NCBI GenBank assembly: GCA_023231475.1
Contig: JALJEE010002346.1
Coordinates: forward strand, 1-43,174
DNA: 43,174 bases
Direction: 5' to 3'
From: Seison nebaliae
Taxonomy: Eukaryota > Rotifera > Pararotatoria > Seisonacea > Seisonidae
Positions 25,327-36,598 of this stretch are shown piece after piece. A program made the position numbers and the translations under genes. How positions within the stretch are numbered: position 1 is the first letter of the stretch; the number at the start of each line of letters is the position of its first letter. The notes beneath the pieces are model-generated. The model was not told where the DNA came from, made no database searches, and was given only the letters and a program-made list of their open reading frames with translations.

Positions 25327-25543
25327 AAATTTCATGTCGATAGAGTCGATATTGTCGATTTTATGGATCAAAATATAAGAAACATTTCTTAAGTTTTTCG
25401 CTTATTTTTGACTAAAAAATACTAAAAATACTACTACTACTAAAGTAGTACTTTTTAGTCAAAAATTAGCTTAAAACTTAAAAAATGTTTCTTATATTTT
25501 GATCCATGAAATCGAGAATATCGACTCTATCGAAATGAAATTT
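25327..25543. mobile_element. Foldback MITE with about 95-bp inverted arms and TA flanks
   Basis: The left arm begins AAATTTCATGTCGATAGAGT and the right arm is its near-perfect reverse complement, ending in ATGAAATTT. The arms pair over about 95 bp with few mismatches around a short loop containing ACTACTACTACT. TA lies immediately outside both ends (25325-25326 and 25544-25545), consistent with a TA target-site duplication of the Tc1/mariner type. It has no coding capacity. The family is inferred from structure and TA flanks only; the ends could slip by one or two bases within the A/T runs. Confidence 0.8.
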
Positions 25544-26316
25544 TAATCATAAGTTGAAAAATAATAAACGATCAATTTGAGATCTATTTCATAAGAATCG
25601 ATTCAGGATTAGCTACCATGCTGAGCGCTGAAAGATGTGCACAGAAAATGCAAAAAAACATAATTTTCTGTTACCAATTTTAATAAAAATTTCCATTTCC
25701 GGGTTATTGATGATGCTAAAGAAGGTGGGGTAATTAGAATTTTTCGATGAAGTAAAATTTTTTAGATAATGCAAAAAAACCCTTTTCCAAAAATGCTCAA
25801 TAATTACGTAGTAATTGGACATTTAAGAAAAAAATTTTTATATTCTGTATAAATTTTTCATACTGAAACCGAATATTTTACTTCCATCAACATTTTCTTT
25901 AAGTTTAACCATTTACAATGTGATTATCCAATCTCAAAAATAGAGATAAATGAAGTTTATTAATTAATTAATTATTTAAAAACGAGTTTTATATTTTCCC
26001 CCCGAAGTTGGGAGTCTTAAAAAGAGCTTGAATATGGCTATATAACGATATGCTCCTTTACGCATATAATGCTATTCGAACAATGTTATGATCATTTAAA
26101 AAACATTGAATTTTATTCGATTACTTGCGCATAGAGCTGTATAAGATTCATTATCTATCATTATATAATATAATATCAGGAATATAATATAAAGTAAATA
26201 AATAAAATGATTATAAACAACGAATAAAAAACAATTAGAATAGTCTCCATATAAGCCAAACAATTTTCAGTTAATATTTTAATTTTTTTTAATTTTTCTT
26301 CTAGTATCTTTTCATA

Positions 26317-27738
26317 ATGAACATAGAAAATTATAAAATATCTTTATTTGATGACAGATGGAACACTTTAAATATGATGGGCGTCTATTCGAGATATAAA
26401 ATTGCCGGTTATTATAACGATAATGACTTAGGCGTTTGTGGCACTAATGTTTTGCTAAGTATGGTAATGTCGAGTAAAATATTAATAGATATAATTCTAC
26501 GTAAATATGAAGGTTGCGAAAAAAAAATTGATCAGGAAATGGATTATATCAGAGATTATTTTAGGGGCCAAACCATGACTGAACGGAAGTCAGCGCTAAG
26601 CATTTGTGTATCCGACGTCCTTGCGGCGGGTATCAGTTCAATTTACAGCAATAAAACATATTGTGGTAAATATGGAGTTGTTGGAGATTATTGTATGATA
26701 AAAGCTGCTAGGAATAATGATGATATTGAGCCAAGCGAAGATGCGCCTCATAAAATAGTTAAAAGAAGACTAACAATTTATATGGAACCACTTCTCCGGT
26801 TTCATGTCCTAATTGGAGATTTATTCGAATTAACATACACATATTATGACACCGACAATTTTAATTATTACTATTATGATGAAATAAAATTGTTAAATTT
26901 AGAAGTATCTTCGGAAAACATTGTGTGGGATGTTTATGAACAGAAACCGCTAAAAGATTCTTATGCTCGCGATATTGGAGGAGGTATTATGAATCAAGTT
27001 GCCAAAAACTTATGGGAAAACAAATATTTTCCAAACATATTTCATTTTTCAACTGACGGAGAACTACAGTTAAAAATTCATCGGTTTACATTCGATTATT
27101 GGGTTAAATTAATTGACGAAGCCAACCGAACAAATACCCTAAATACTGAACCTTCAAATTTTAAGATATATTTCTACCGTGCTTCGTTTACCGTGCCGAA
27201 AATAAATATGAATAGTAAATGGATAATTTCATTAAAAATAGGAAACACAGAAGAGCCTTATGAATTAATTGCACTTTCCATTCGGTTGTACTCAGAAATT
27301 AAAATAAACATAACTGATTTTCCTAAGATGGATGAGGAAAAATGGGGATTAAGAAATTGCAGTCTTAAATTTATTGAAAAATGCAAAGAAGCAGCGAACG
27401 ATAAAACAAATGAATTTAGAAATATGATTTCATCTTACATTAATAACAATATAGTACTCTTCCGTTCATTATGTTACGCAGTAAAATATGACATTTATTC
27501 CATTAAAAATTTGATCTCTGAAAATCAAAAATCAAGAATGCATACTTTCTCATTAACTCTAGTGAAACACAATTGGCTTCTAATGAACGATAAGTATTCC
27601 TTGAAAATATTGGACATTGGGAAATTTACAGATATCCTATCTGAGGAAAATGTTGATGGTTTTTTATTTGAAAAGCTTCACAAACCCGTTGAATTGGATG
27701 ATGATTTGTACAACAGCTTAGCACGAATAAAATTATAA
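26317..27738 (+). CDS. Intronless 473-residue orphan protein, unknown function
   Basis: An uninterrupted ATG-to-TAA frame of 474 codons, far longer than chance here, and the only long frame in the accessory block that is neither LINE nor LTR element. I recognise no domain. The protein is mixed and globular-looking, without the Asn/Ser/Asp runs of the neighbouring host genes. It has no signal peptide or obvious membrane segment and is rich in Tyr, Ile, Asn and Lys, with an aromatic run (FNYYYYDE) near residue 190 and a hydrophobic stretch near residue 45 (GTNVLLSMVMSSKIL). An AATAAA follows at about 27782. Lack of introns, unusual composition and repeat-rich surroundings fit a recent lineage-specific gene, a horizontally acquired gene, or a captured non-retroviral virus gene; the sequence does not decide. 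It looks whole. Confidence 0.7.
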   Translation: MNIENYKISLFDDRWNTLNMMGVYSRYKIAGYYNDNDLGVCGTNVLLSMVMSSKILIDIILRKYEGCEKKIDQEMDYIRDYFRGQTMTERKSALSICVSDVLAAGISSIYSNKTYCGKYGVVGDYCMIKAARNNDDIEPSEDAPHKIVKRRLTIYMEPLLRFHVLIGDLFELTYTYYDTDNFNYYYYDEIKLLNLEVSSENIVWDVYEQKPLKDSYARDIGGGIMNQVAKNLWENKYFPNIFHFSTDGELQLKIHRFTFDYWVKLIDEANRTNTLNTEPSNFKIYFYRASFTVPKINMNSKWIISLKIGNTEEPYELIALSIRLYSEIKINITDFPKMDEEKWGLRNCSLKFIEKCKEAANDKTNEFRNMISSYINNNIVLFRSLCYAVKYDIYSIKNLISENQKSRMHTFSLTLVKHNWLLMNDKYSLKILDIGKFTDILSEENVDGFLFEKLHKPVELDDDLYNSLARIKL

Positions 27739-27864
27739 TTCTCGACAATTAAAACATGAAAGATAGCGTTTAATTCTCATAAATAAACAGATTCAAATTC
27801 TCAAAAGACTATTATTCTCTTGACGATTATTCTTTACTGACATCTTTACTGTGAGACTATTTTT

Positions 27865-28715
27865 TGGAGAAAGTTATTTATTTATTTATTTTATTTATTT
27901 ATTTACAAAGAGAGATAAAGAAAGGAAAAAAAAAGAAAAAAAAAAATTTTTTTAAATCTGTAAATTCCCATACAGGGACAATTCAAACGGCACTCTCGAG
28001 AAGAGTCCTCAGAGCGCTTGACTTATTAGTTTCGATCAGGGTCTTGGCAGAATTTAGGGTGGGTACCTGTTCATCACGTAACCTAGACACTGATGAGAAC
28101 GAGAAGATGAATTCACGAAATTCAGTTGATAGGGGTGAGTGGTTTAACGAATAGTACACAATGGTGTGAGAGAAGATGGAATGATTCGACGTAATACAGC
28201 GTTGAAGGAAAGATGAGATGTCGGGGAAGAATCCCGACGACAAAAAGTTGTCTAGGACGCGGAAAATGCGTCGACAATATAGAATAGGAAATGGAGGAAT
28301 ATTGGTGACTGCGAAGATAAGATTCCGATTAATTCTTCGGAAGCAGCCAGTAGTACGACGGACGATGTTGTTGTACGTTCGGTCCATTCTGAGGAATGAG
28401 CTGTTGGAGACGAATATTAGTGAGTCGAGTCCATATAATGGGAGGACAAGTGAAGAGAAAACTCGAATTCGGATTGAGAGTGGAAGATACTTCGACCGTG
28501 TTGTGAATGAGAATGAAGCACGGACAAATTTATTTCGGATGTGATCGAGTGAGTCGGATGCCATCATTTTCGAATCGAGAAGAACTCCTAGGAACGTATG
28601 ATTTGGGGCAGGAGAAAGAGAGATATTCCTTAGGAGGGAGGGAGTTGTGGAAAGGACAACAGTTTTCGTCGGATTTATCTTAATTGACACTTCCGCCAAG
28701 AGAATAGCCGCCAGT
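27865..28715 (-). mobile_element. 5'-truncated LINE, reverse transcriptase C-terminal end plus 3' tail
   Basis: On the minus strand, an open frame (about 28708 to 27983) encodes the region just after the reverse transcriptase active site. Landmarks are INPTKT, then FLGVLLDSKM, a SKYLP..IRIRVFSSLVLP stretch typical of LINE thumb/C-terminal regions, and a Ser/Phe-rich end. It stops at 27983, followed by a pyrimidine-rich 3' UTR and a TAAATAAATAAA-type tail (27873-27905). The 5' boundary near 28715 is abrupt: endonuclease and polymerase core are lost, as usual for incomplete LINE insertion. I found no clear target-site duplication. It need not be the same family as the copy at 21.8-23.9 kb, although both tails are similar. 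Confidence 0.82.
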
Positions 28716-28749
28716 TATAAGAAAATAACGAGATGATTTCAGGAATCAC

Positions 28750-28851
28750 GGACAGTTCTACTCGTTTTGGTTTTTTTTCAAAAAAGGACAGTTCTACGCT
28801 TTTCATTGGGACAGTTCTACTCCTTGTGTTTTTTTCAGAACGGACAGTTCT
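28750..28851 (+). repeat. Four-copy short-motif array (GGACAGTTCT)
   Basis: GGACAGTTCTACT-like motifs begin at 28750, 28786, 28809 and 28842, spaced 23-36 bp apart with G/T/A-rich spacers. The invariant core GGACAGTTCT is the reverse complement of the AGAACTGTCC core at 1-135. The array directly abuts the truncated 5' end of the LINE fragment. Just downstream (about 28910-28955) are imperfect tandem copies of a 12-bp CCAAGTATTATG-like unit. Confidence 0.8.
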
Positions 28852-29219
28852 ATTCCTTTTTGCACAATTACGGTGATTAGTTTGGTTAGAGTATAGTACT
28901 TTATGTTCAGTATTCTGCCAAGTGTTATACCACGTATTATGCCAAGTATTCTGTTTTCTTTGGAAATAAAGTTTTCTTAATTGTGGAACGATGAACAATG
29001 TTTCTTCCCCTTTTGTTATTTACCATTATTCCAATATTTCCCCACCATGAAGCACAACGTTAATGGATAAACGTCTGTTTATCGCTTAATTTTTTCTTTT
29101 AAAGAAATTCTATTTCTACTTAAAGATTTTAAAGTCGGTATTTCTCATAACATTTTGAATTGGCTTTTAATAAACATTTCTCCATTTCATATCGTCATAT
29201 CGTAGTATTGTATCATATG

Positions 29220-29335
29220 TACGAACTAACAAGGAAGGTATCTGATGGGGTCTAACGCAAATTGGAAATAAAAATAATTAGGTTATGCAGAAAAAAATGC
29301 TGATTAAGATAGGGTTTATATTTTCTGCTAAATCA
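29220..29335 (+). repeat. Dispersed repeat, copy also present at 42903-43011
   Basis: Beginning with ACGAACTAACAAGGAAGGTA, about 115 bp align by eye with the reverse complement of 42903-43011 (which begins ACGGACTAACAAGGGAAGTA) over most of their length, ending around TTTTCTGC. A weaker copy lies at 25083-25135. The nearby LTR-element integrase remnant makes a link to that element possible but unproven. Confidence 0.65.
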
Positions 29336-29599
29336 TTATATTAGTGTCTATATTGGAGGAAAACTCATATATTACAAATCAATGGGTTTATGATGGCATA
29401 TGTGATTTCTGTATAAATTTTGAATCAGTTTCTTCAAAAATTCAATTTGTTATACGTCGACAACATCTTCCTTGTTCCTTTTCTGTTATCAATTGAATAT
29501 TTCTGAATGCTTCTTTGATTAATTCTATCACATTTCAGTTCCATCTCAGGAGTTGATTTGGTGGTTCAGCTCTTTTCGAAATAATAATGGTCTCAGAAT
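29336..29599. other. Unassigned spacer
   Basis: AT-rich DNA between the dispersed repeat and the integrase remnant. It may be part of the same old retroelement on the minus strand. No independent gene is seen. Confidence 0.4.
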
Positions 29600-30000
29600 A
29601 AACTTCGTTGTTTCGAGATTTAACTCTTCATATTATTTAAATTAAATTTAATTGAAGCGATTATCATGCCCCAATCTTCCTGATGCGTACCTACAGCGAT
29701 ACGTAATAATTCGTTGACTGTACTGATAGAACGTTCTGCTTGGCTTATACGTAATGTTCATGTAATTCTGACGATCGAATTACACCAAAACGTTCACTTT
29801 CCATATGAAGTTTTTGATATTTAAATTCACGTCCTGCTTTTGTTGTTATTTGCAATGGCACCCCCATACCTGCGAACAAATGTGTCGAACAACGTATGAC
29901 ATCGTCTAACCGCATGTCGAATTCCTCATCGAAAACGAAAAAGAGGTCAAATTCTAATATTGATTTTTCCAAAGAGTGTTCCGGAACAAAACTAGAGCAT
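29600..30000 (-). mobile_element. Broken LTR-retrotransposon integrase fragment (Gypsy/Ty3-like)
   Basis: A fossil. The minus strand carries pieces resembling the second half of an LTR-retrotransposon integrase core: a GREF-type block, an ERFG-type block, and the AER...LLR...DW segment that follows the active site in Gypsy-type integrases. It is broken, with about two breaks visible. No gag, protease or reverse transcriptase is seen nearby and no LTR pair could be defined, so it is a remnant only. The family call is tentative; BEL/Pao is an alternative. It appears old. Confidence 0.55.
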
Positions 30001-30534
30001 GGTTACAATCACCATTCATATAAATAATGCGTATGACATGATACAATAATGAACAATTAGACATCAAAATTTTATTCCAGAAGCATACATTTTTGTTCCT
30101 GTTGCTTCGTTTGGTTGATCTTGAAGAAATTGATCATGTTGATCTCTGTTGATTTTTAAAAGAACGAACTTTACTAAATTTATGTCTTTCAGTTAATCGC
30201 AAAGGTGAGTTTAGAATAAAGTGGAGAATATTAATTTATTGTGGAAAAATAACTTTTATTCAAATTTTCGTTCAATAACAAAAAAATCATTTGATATGAC
30301 GGAAAAACGTTGTTGAAAACAGTAAAATGTAGAAACTATCCGTATTCTCTATTAAGATCGGATGAGCAAATAATGAAAAAGTGCAAAATGAAGAGAATGA
30401 AGAGAATCTGAATTCCATTGGAAAGAAGGGGAAGGATATCAAAATTGATATAATTACATTATCACATTAAAATTTCATTTCAAACTGTACAAATTGTCAA
30501 AAGCTTCCTTTAAAAATGACTTAAATTATCTTAT
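30001..30534. other. Homeobox gene 3' flank
   Basis: AT-rich sequence downstream of the minus-strand homeobox gene, presumably containing its 3' UTR. No gene is seen on either strand. Confidence 0.5.
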
Positions 30535-32009
30535 TTATTGTCGATCCTCTCCATTTTTGATGTTCGAATGTAAGTTGTTATTCATGTTCTTTGTTAATAG
30601 TTGCATGAATATTGCGTTTAACATGACATGCTGCGGGTCCTCCTTAATTTGATGATCGTCACCGGATATTAATTCCTGTTTTATCGAATCGTTATGATTC
30701 AAATGTTGGATATGATTATCATTCAAAATATTATCTGGAGAATGATTACTTCTCGTCTCTGAAATGGTTCTGGCCAGATTGCTTATTTGGTGTAGTTTAT
30801 CATTTGGAGTGAAAAATGATGGAGGAATTTGTTGGAACAACATAGATGCATTTTCTGATGGTTGCTCGGAAGCATTGTCACCGACGGTCGACGTTCTCTC
30901 ATTCTTTCTCCATTTAGCTCGACGATTTTGGAACCACACCTTCAAACATTCAAATAAATTTAATTAAAGCAAGTTTAAACAAAAAAAATATTAACTTGAA
31001 CTCGAGCTTCGGTTAAGCCTAATCTAGACGCTAAATCTTCTCGGAGATAAACATCAGGATATTGAGTTTGTTGGAAGGCCTTCTCCAACTCCTGTAGTTG
31101 GATGTTCGTAAATGTGGTTCGAGATCTTCTTCCTTTTTTTGTGCAGGTCGTTGACGATTGTTCGTTTGAGGTAATTGTTGAAATGATATTCATTTTAGTG
31201 TCTTGATTTAATGATGACGTGGACGGATATTCTTTTTCGTTAAAACATTGATGATAATCTTCAATGAATTGTTGACGATGATCATCAGTCACTTCCATTT
31301 TCACCTGAATATTCTCACAGTTCTCCTGTTGATTCTCATGATTATTTATCGGTTCTTTCAAACAATTATCCATTGATTTGTTAGCTATCGAAGAATTGGG
31401 AGATGTCGACGATGAGGATGATGATGTTGTTATTGGCGACACAGTCGATACAGTTTTCTGATTCATCAAAGAATTCTTATTCGAATTCATCAATAAACTA
31501 GAAGGTAATTGAGATAAAATGAAATTCCAGAACTGCTTCTGAATATTTACCGATTCAGTTGTTCTCTCTTTCTTCTTTCTGATTTCCTCGTTTATCATCG
31601 AACGTCGACGTTTCCCATGTTCAACTTTGCCATTCGTTAATGGTATTGTTGGGGAAGTGACGGAAGAATCATCACTACTATGACTATTCTCCATACAACC
31701 ACTATCATTACAATTAGGAGACGCAGCTGATTCTGAAAAAAAATTTGAAAATTAAAAAAAATTTTTAAAGAGAACTTATATTATTGATAATGCAATCGAT
31801 AGAGAAGTCGATTGGTGATGGTTTGCTGCTCGTCGAATTAGTTGATTGCTTCGAATTGGCAGATTGAAGGAGTTGTTTGCAAAGAGTCGAAGAAGATGTG
31901 GATGAAGGAGATTGCTTACAATTGAACGGTTCATCTTTCCTTGAGTCAACGTTCTCTTTCGAATATTCGTTTTGTTGATGAAGAAGTATGTCTAGTGGCA
32001 TATCATTCA
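30535..32009 (-). CDS. Paired-like (PRD-class, Q50) homeobox transcription factor
   Basis: Nuclear DNA-binding regulator. Inferred exons are 32009-31776, 31732-30996 and 30939-30535 (introns 43 and 56 nt, phases agree), giving about 455 residues from the first in-frame ATG at 32001. The homeodomain is at about residues 276-335: RRSRTTF start, L16, F20, [11 protein letters not shown], then [11 protein letters not shown] with Gln at position 50 and the invariant W48/N51/R53. There is no paired box. The second intron falls between homeodomain positions 46 and 47, the classic site in paired-like genes. An eh1-type Groucho-binding motif (FSIDCII) lies near residue 66, suggesting repression. The rest is Ser/Asn-rich, and no OAR motif is seen at the C-terminus. 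The first listed exon begins at an acceptor, so a further 5' exon is likely. The subfamily (Shox, Uncx, Arx/Drgx-like) is not clear. Confidence 0.88.
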
Positions 32010-35000
32010 CTAAAAGAATTCAGTTATAATAGAGTACAACTAAAACTCAAATGAAACTTTATAAAAGATTGGATTCTTTGATGAACTTGAGAAAATTTGG
32101 AAATGGATCAAAGTTTTGAATGTTTTTGTTTTTCGAATAAAAGAATAGAATTATCTAATTATCAAAAGAAAAGACCATGAGAAAAAAAAGTTGAAAAGAA
32201 TTTAAGAAAGAGAATTTGGAAATTTTTGAAATATGAAAAGATATTTAAAAACAATCGAAAGAATCGACATTTCGCTAGTAATCGAAATGGAGAATGAAAT
32301 AAAAAAATAAACGAAATTAGGAGGAAAATAAGAAGAATAATTTGAGGAAAATAAAATGCAACACTATTTTTCCGTTTTCCAATATTTAAGATTACATAAC
32401 CAGTAGCTAAATCAAATAATTCATCAATAAATATTATATGACATTCTTAATCACTACAAATTCAATAAAAGCATATAATTTTATGCATTTATGGATTAAA
32501 ATAAAGATTAGGTTTTCGAGAAATTCTAATTAATCAAAAAACAAGATATTTGGTGGGAATATATGGTGGAATTTTTGGTGGAAGAGAAATAAATTGATTA
32601 TTTGATTATTATTTATCTTATTATTTCATTTCCATCCCTCCCGGTGGAACTAGAGGAGCCGTAAAGAAGTCTTTCGAAGAGAATTGCCCGAAAAATGATG
32701 AAAAAGAATTTAGGAGAAAGTTGATTAATAAATTCAAGCAAACAGTTCAATTATGAGTTCCGTTTGCTATTTATACGATACAGAAGAAGAAAGAAGTTCT
32801 TCTTCGGTGCGAGATCCAATTCGGGTCAATTTATTAATTTGCTGTCTTTAAAACTTTGTTGTCACATTCGTAATAAAAAAAATGGAATTTTTTTCATTAA
32901 AAACAATAAACGGAAACGAATATTGGATTGAACGGGAAGAGAGTTTTCTCTTCGAATTAGATTAGAATTATAGAAAAAGTGTTAGAAAAAAAGAAGTGTG
33001 AAGTGAAGAAAAGTAGAAAAGAAATATTATGAAATAGTGAATTTGATTCAATAAAATCTCTGAGAGTAAATCAGAAGGAAAGTAATGATACCTGAAAACA
33101 AGATTGAATGGTAAAATAATAATAATAATATTAACAACAGAAACGGAAAATGGTTTAAGTGAATAATTGAAAATGCAACAAGAGGAACAAGAGATTGTGA
33201 GGGAGATACATCAATGAAAATGATAAATATTTAAAGATAAAATTCAATAAGATTTTATGGTTTGCTCATGAGTCATTCAACGAGAGAAGCTGTTAACATT
33301 AAACCAAGAACAAAAAGATATTATTTCAAATATTATTCCGACCAGAAAAAGTTGTTTCTTTTCATCTTTTTTCTCAATTTCTCAAACATTTGCAAGCATG
33401 AATTCTTTTCTTCCAAACTTAGAAGTTCTAACAATCATTCTCCTTCCTATGTTCCAATCGTTAATTACTTTTTGTGTGATTGATTCAGAATCTGCTGCAA
33501 TAAGTGTCGGTGATTCGTTGTGTTTGATGTTGAACGACATTTTTAGGAGATAGTGACAGAATTGGGAGTATATGATTAAATCAGAACGAAAGTTTTTCTC
33601 CCTAAAATATTTATCTGTAAATTATTTCGGAAACGATTAAAATATAATTATATGAATTAGAATCGATTAGATTCGTGTAGAAACGAAACATGTTGTTTCA
33701 TTACTGATCGATATAAGGAGGAGATGAGAAAGGACATTGCACCTTATTGTCAATTGTCGGTGTAAGCGGGAGGAGAATCGTATTTTATAGAATAGTTTTA
33801 TAGTATTTGTGAATCGATTGTCAACGGATGAACTTGAATTTTCTGTTAGTTGATCTACTAAATCTTTCCAGATATATTTCCGGTACCCTACCTAAACATA
33901 TTGAATTCATATTTATTCTCCATATTTTACTGGTCGCGAAAAAATTGAGGAGAGAATGAATTAATCCTCCTGCTTAAACTTCTTCATTCTCCCAAACGCC
34001 AATTGATATTAGCGGAATGGAGGAATGATATTGGCGGAATATGTTGCTCGAAACGATTTATTTACAGTTGACGACGACGAGAAAGAGGAAATCCATTTGA
34101 GAGTTACATATAATTTGATAGAAAATTACTATAATTGTCCGGTAAAATATTTAATTCAAAATTGCATTTTTAATGTTGAAGAGAACGATATAATCAATAA
34201 ACATCTTAACAATGCGATCGTTAAAGAAAGTGGTGCGGGAGAAACTTCTTGAAGGGAAATTTTCTTATTAGAAAGTGAGAAAAATTAACAATTAATATAA
34301 TAATCAGTCTAATGTATTTAAAAGGAGGATTGATCAATGTTCTCAATATTTGTATAGAAATAATTTTAGAAGACAGGAAAACAATATTAGAAGTTGTTGA
34401 GAGATTAATACATTTTACAGGAAATTGATAAGTATGCAAGAAAACTGCAGACCATATCATTTAAACCCAAAACAATAAATAGACGAAATGAGAATGATTA
34501 TTAAATATATTCCTCGCTTTACTTTCGCGCAGCATTAACTCAACGATCCAATGTGCATTCGATGGAGAGATACACTTCACTTTCACTTTAATTTCATTCC
34601 GAAAAATGAAATATAATCGACATTCAAATCATTTGTCGATCCTTTCTCAGATAACGTCGTATCTACTCAATCTGCTGATTTCATTCATTATTCCAATCGT
34701 AGCAGGATGTCTGAAGAAGACAATTGAAACTTTTCAGACAATTTCTATTACAATTCTTATGATACACGTTCAAAGACTAGACATCATATAATTGCAGTTC
34801 CAATGATTCGGTTATTAGAAAATATGATTAAAGAGGGAAGGAAAATGAGAAGAAGATGGGAACGGGAATGAATAAGAAATGGAATGAAAAAATAGATATT
34901 TGAAGAGAATCTAACTTCTTTCAAATATGCAACAAGAGATCGTTTCTCAAACACTTCATTTGTATGAAAGTGGTTTTAAAATTGCTTCTTCATATTTTCT

Positions 35001-36598
35001 TCAATCTTCTCCGCATTTAAGATCTTAATACACATTCTGTGACGCGTGCCAATATATCGTTCGTCAACGATAATCAGCCTCTTCATTTAAAGATTTACAA
35101 TACTATTCATTTCAACCTCCAACTACCCCCTTTCATTGTTGTTTCTTTTTAAACAGTCCAATTGTCAATAAGTAAAAGAAATTTTCTTATTAGCGCATCG
35201 CTCTTCACTTTTATTCGAAACGTTCTGCATCAATCACCATTTTTCGACTTAATGAAGAAGCAATTAAGTATTTAGCAATTAATAGTCTAATTGGAAATTT
35301 GTGTAAAGTGTACCGGAAAATCTTCATGATGAATATCATCAAATAGTTCGTCATTTATCGGAAGAAGGAATTGGTAGAGGAGGCCGATGAAGAAAACGTA
35401 TTTTGGTGTGGCTTGATTATTGTTTCGGCTTTGTTTCGTCAACAAAAAAACTAAATTATTTAACTTCACATATTTTTATTGGGTGTTCATCTTGAATTGT
35501 TCCATTCATTTAAAATAAAAACAATTAACCAATTCTTCCCATATTCTTACCAATATCGAAACCATCAGTATTCTCTCGACAAATTATGATCGATTGATTA
35601 GACTATAATAACATTTCTAATTAAAATGAATAATTTCAACAAATTCTTATAGTTTCTCATTATCTCATTTTCTCCATCTTCTTACAACAAATTCCATTAA
35701 ACTTCCGTCGCACAATTCATACAATTCTAAGAATAGAATTCAACAAGATCTTCCCCATTTCCATTGAACTACTATTGGTAAGAAATTAAGTAAGAATAAT
35801 TTAAAAGGATATGTTGATTGAAGAAAATCGATAAAAGTTTAATTATATTTATGATAAGAAATATGGGAAAGAAACATGAAACACTTTACTGTAGAATATG
35901 AATTTATTGAGAGTATGCACATTATGATAAGTGATTATGATAAGGTTGCGTAAAATTGTTGTTTCCACATCATTTAAGGAATTAAATATCGAAATTTAAT
36001 TATATTCTTTCATTCAATTATGGTTGAACAATTGTACTATCAATAATCTGTGTGAAAATTATGTTGAACAATCAGTAATTGGTTACTTGTCTCGATCTCA
36101 TTTTCAGTCAGTAAGTTCATGTTAGTTGAAGTAATTTTTAGTTAGTATAACGTAACGATATTTTAAGAATTTCATCTAATTTCAATCTACTAACACATTT
36201 CCATTGAGAAAGTTTTCTTTATTTTTAACATTTCAGTAAAATGTTTATATGTGAAAAATTAAGATAGTTGATGAGTGAAAGGAAGAGTTGAGAGTTTGAT
36301 TTAACTAGTTCGAATAAAAGAATTCCTCCAGTCATTCATAGCTGAAGTTGTAGGAAAGCTTTTCTTTCTAATTAGAAATTGGACGAATGAATGATTGATG
36401 GAGAATGTAATTGATTTATATGAAATATTTATTCAAGATTAAATTTTAATTTTTGTCTTCTTCCCATATTCTCTTTATTGCCATTTGTGGAGTCTTATTG
36501 TGGCAGGTTGACAATCTCACTTTATTTCTTTTCATTCTACCTTTTCTTCTCCTTCTTTCCTATCAACTTACTCTTTCTCTATTTGTTGTATGTTGTGA
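32010..36598. other. About 4.5-kb gene-free region between homeobox and CLIC genes
   Basis: AT-rich non-coding DNA with only chance-size reading frames (60-79 codons). It probably contains the homeobox gene's 5' exon(s), promoter and distal enhancers, and the CLIC promoter. A TATA-like site for the minus strand is listed separately. A 75-codon plus-strand frame at 34025-34252 has no family signal and is not called. Confidence 0.5.
32767..32776 (-). promoter_or_regulatory. Candidate TATA box for the homeobox gene
   Basis: GTATAAATAG on the minus strand, about 0.76 kb upstream of the first identified homeobox coding exon and in the right orientation. AT-rich DNA produces such matches by chance, so this is only a candidate core promoter. 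Confidence 0.25.

Larger units (their letters stand above)
24909..26316. other. Repeat-bearing spacer upstream of the orphan ORF
   Basis: About 1.4 kb with no supportable gene. It contains a weak copy of a dispersed repeat at 25083-25135 and the 217-bp foldback element at 25327-25543, described separately. The rest is A/T-rich with an (ATTA)n stretch near 25957-25977. Confidence 0.6.

Noticed and set aside
34025-34252. 75-codon plus-strand frame with an acidic, plausible-looking sequence
   Set aside because: No family resemblance, no convincing splice partners, and its length is within the range of chance frames in this AT-rich DNA.
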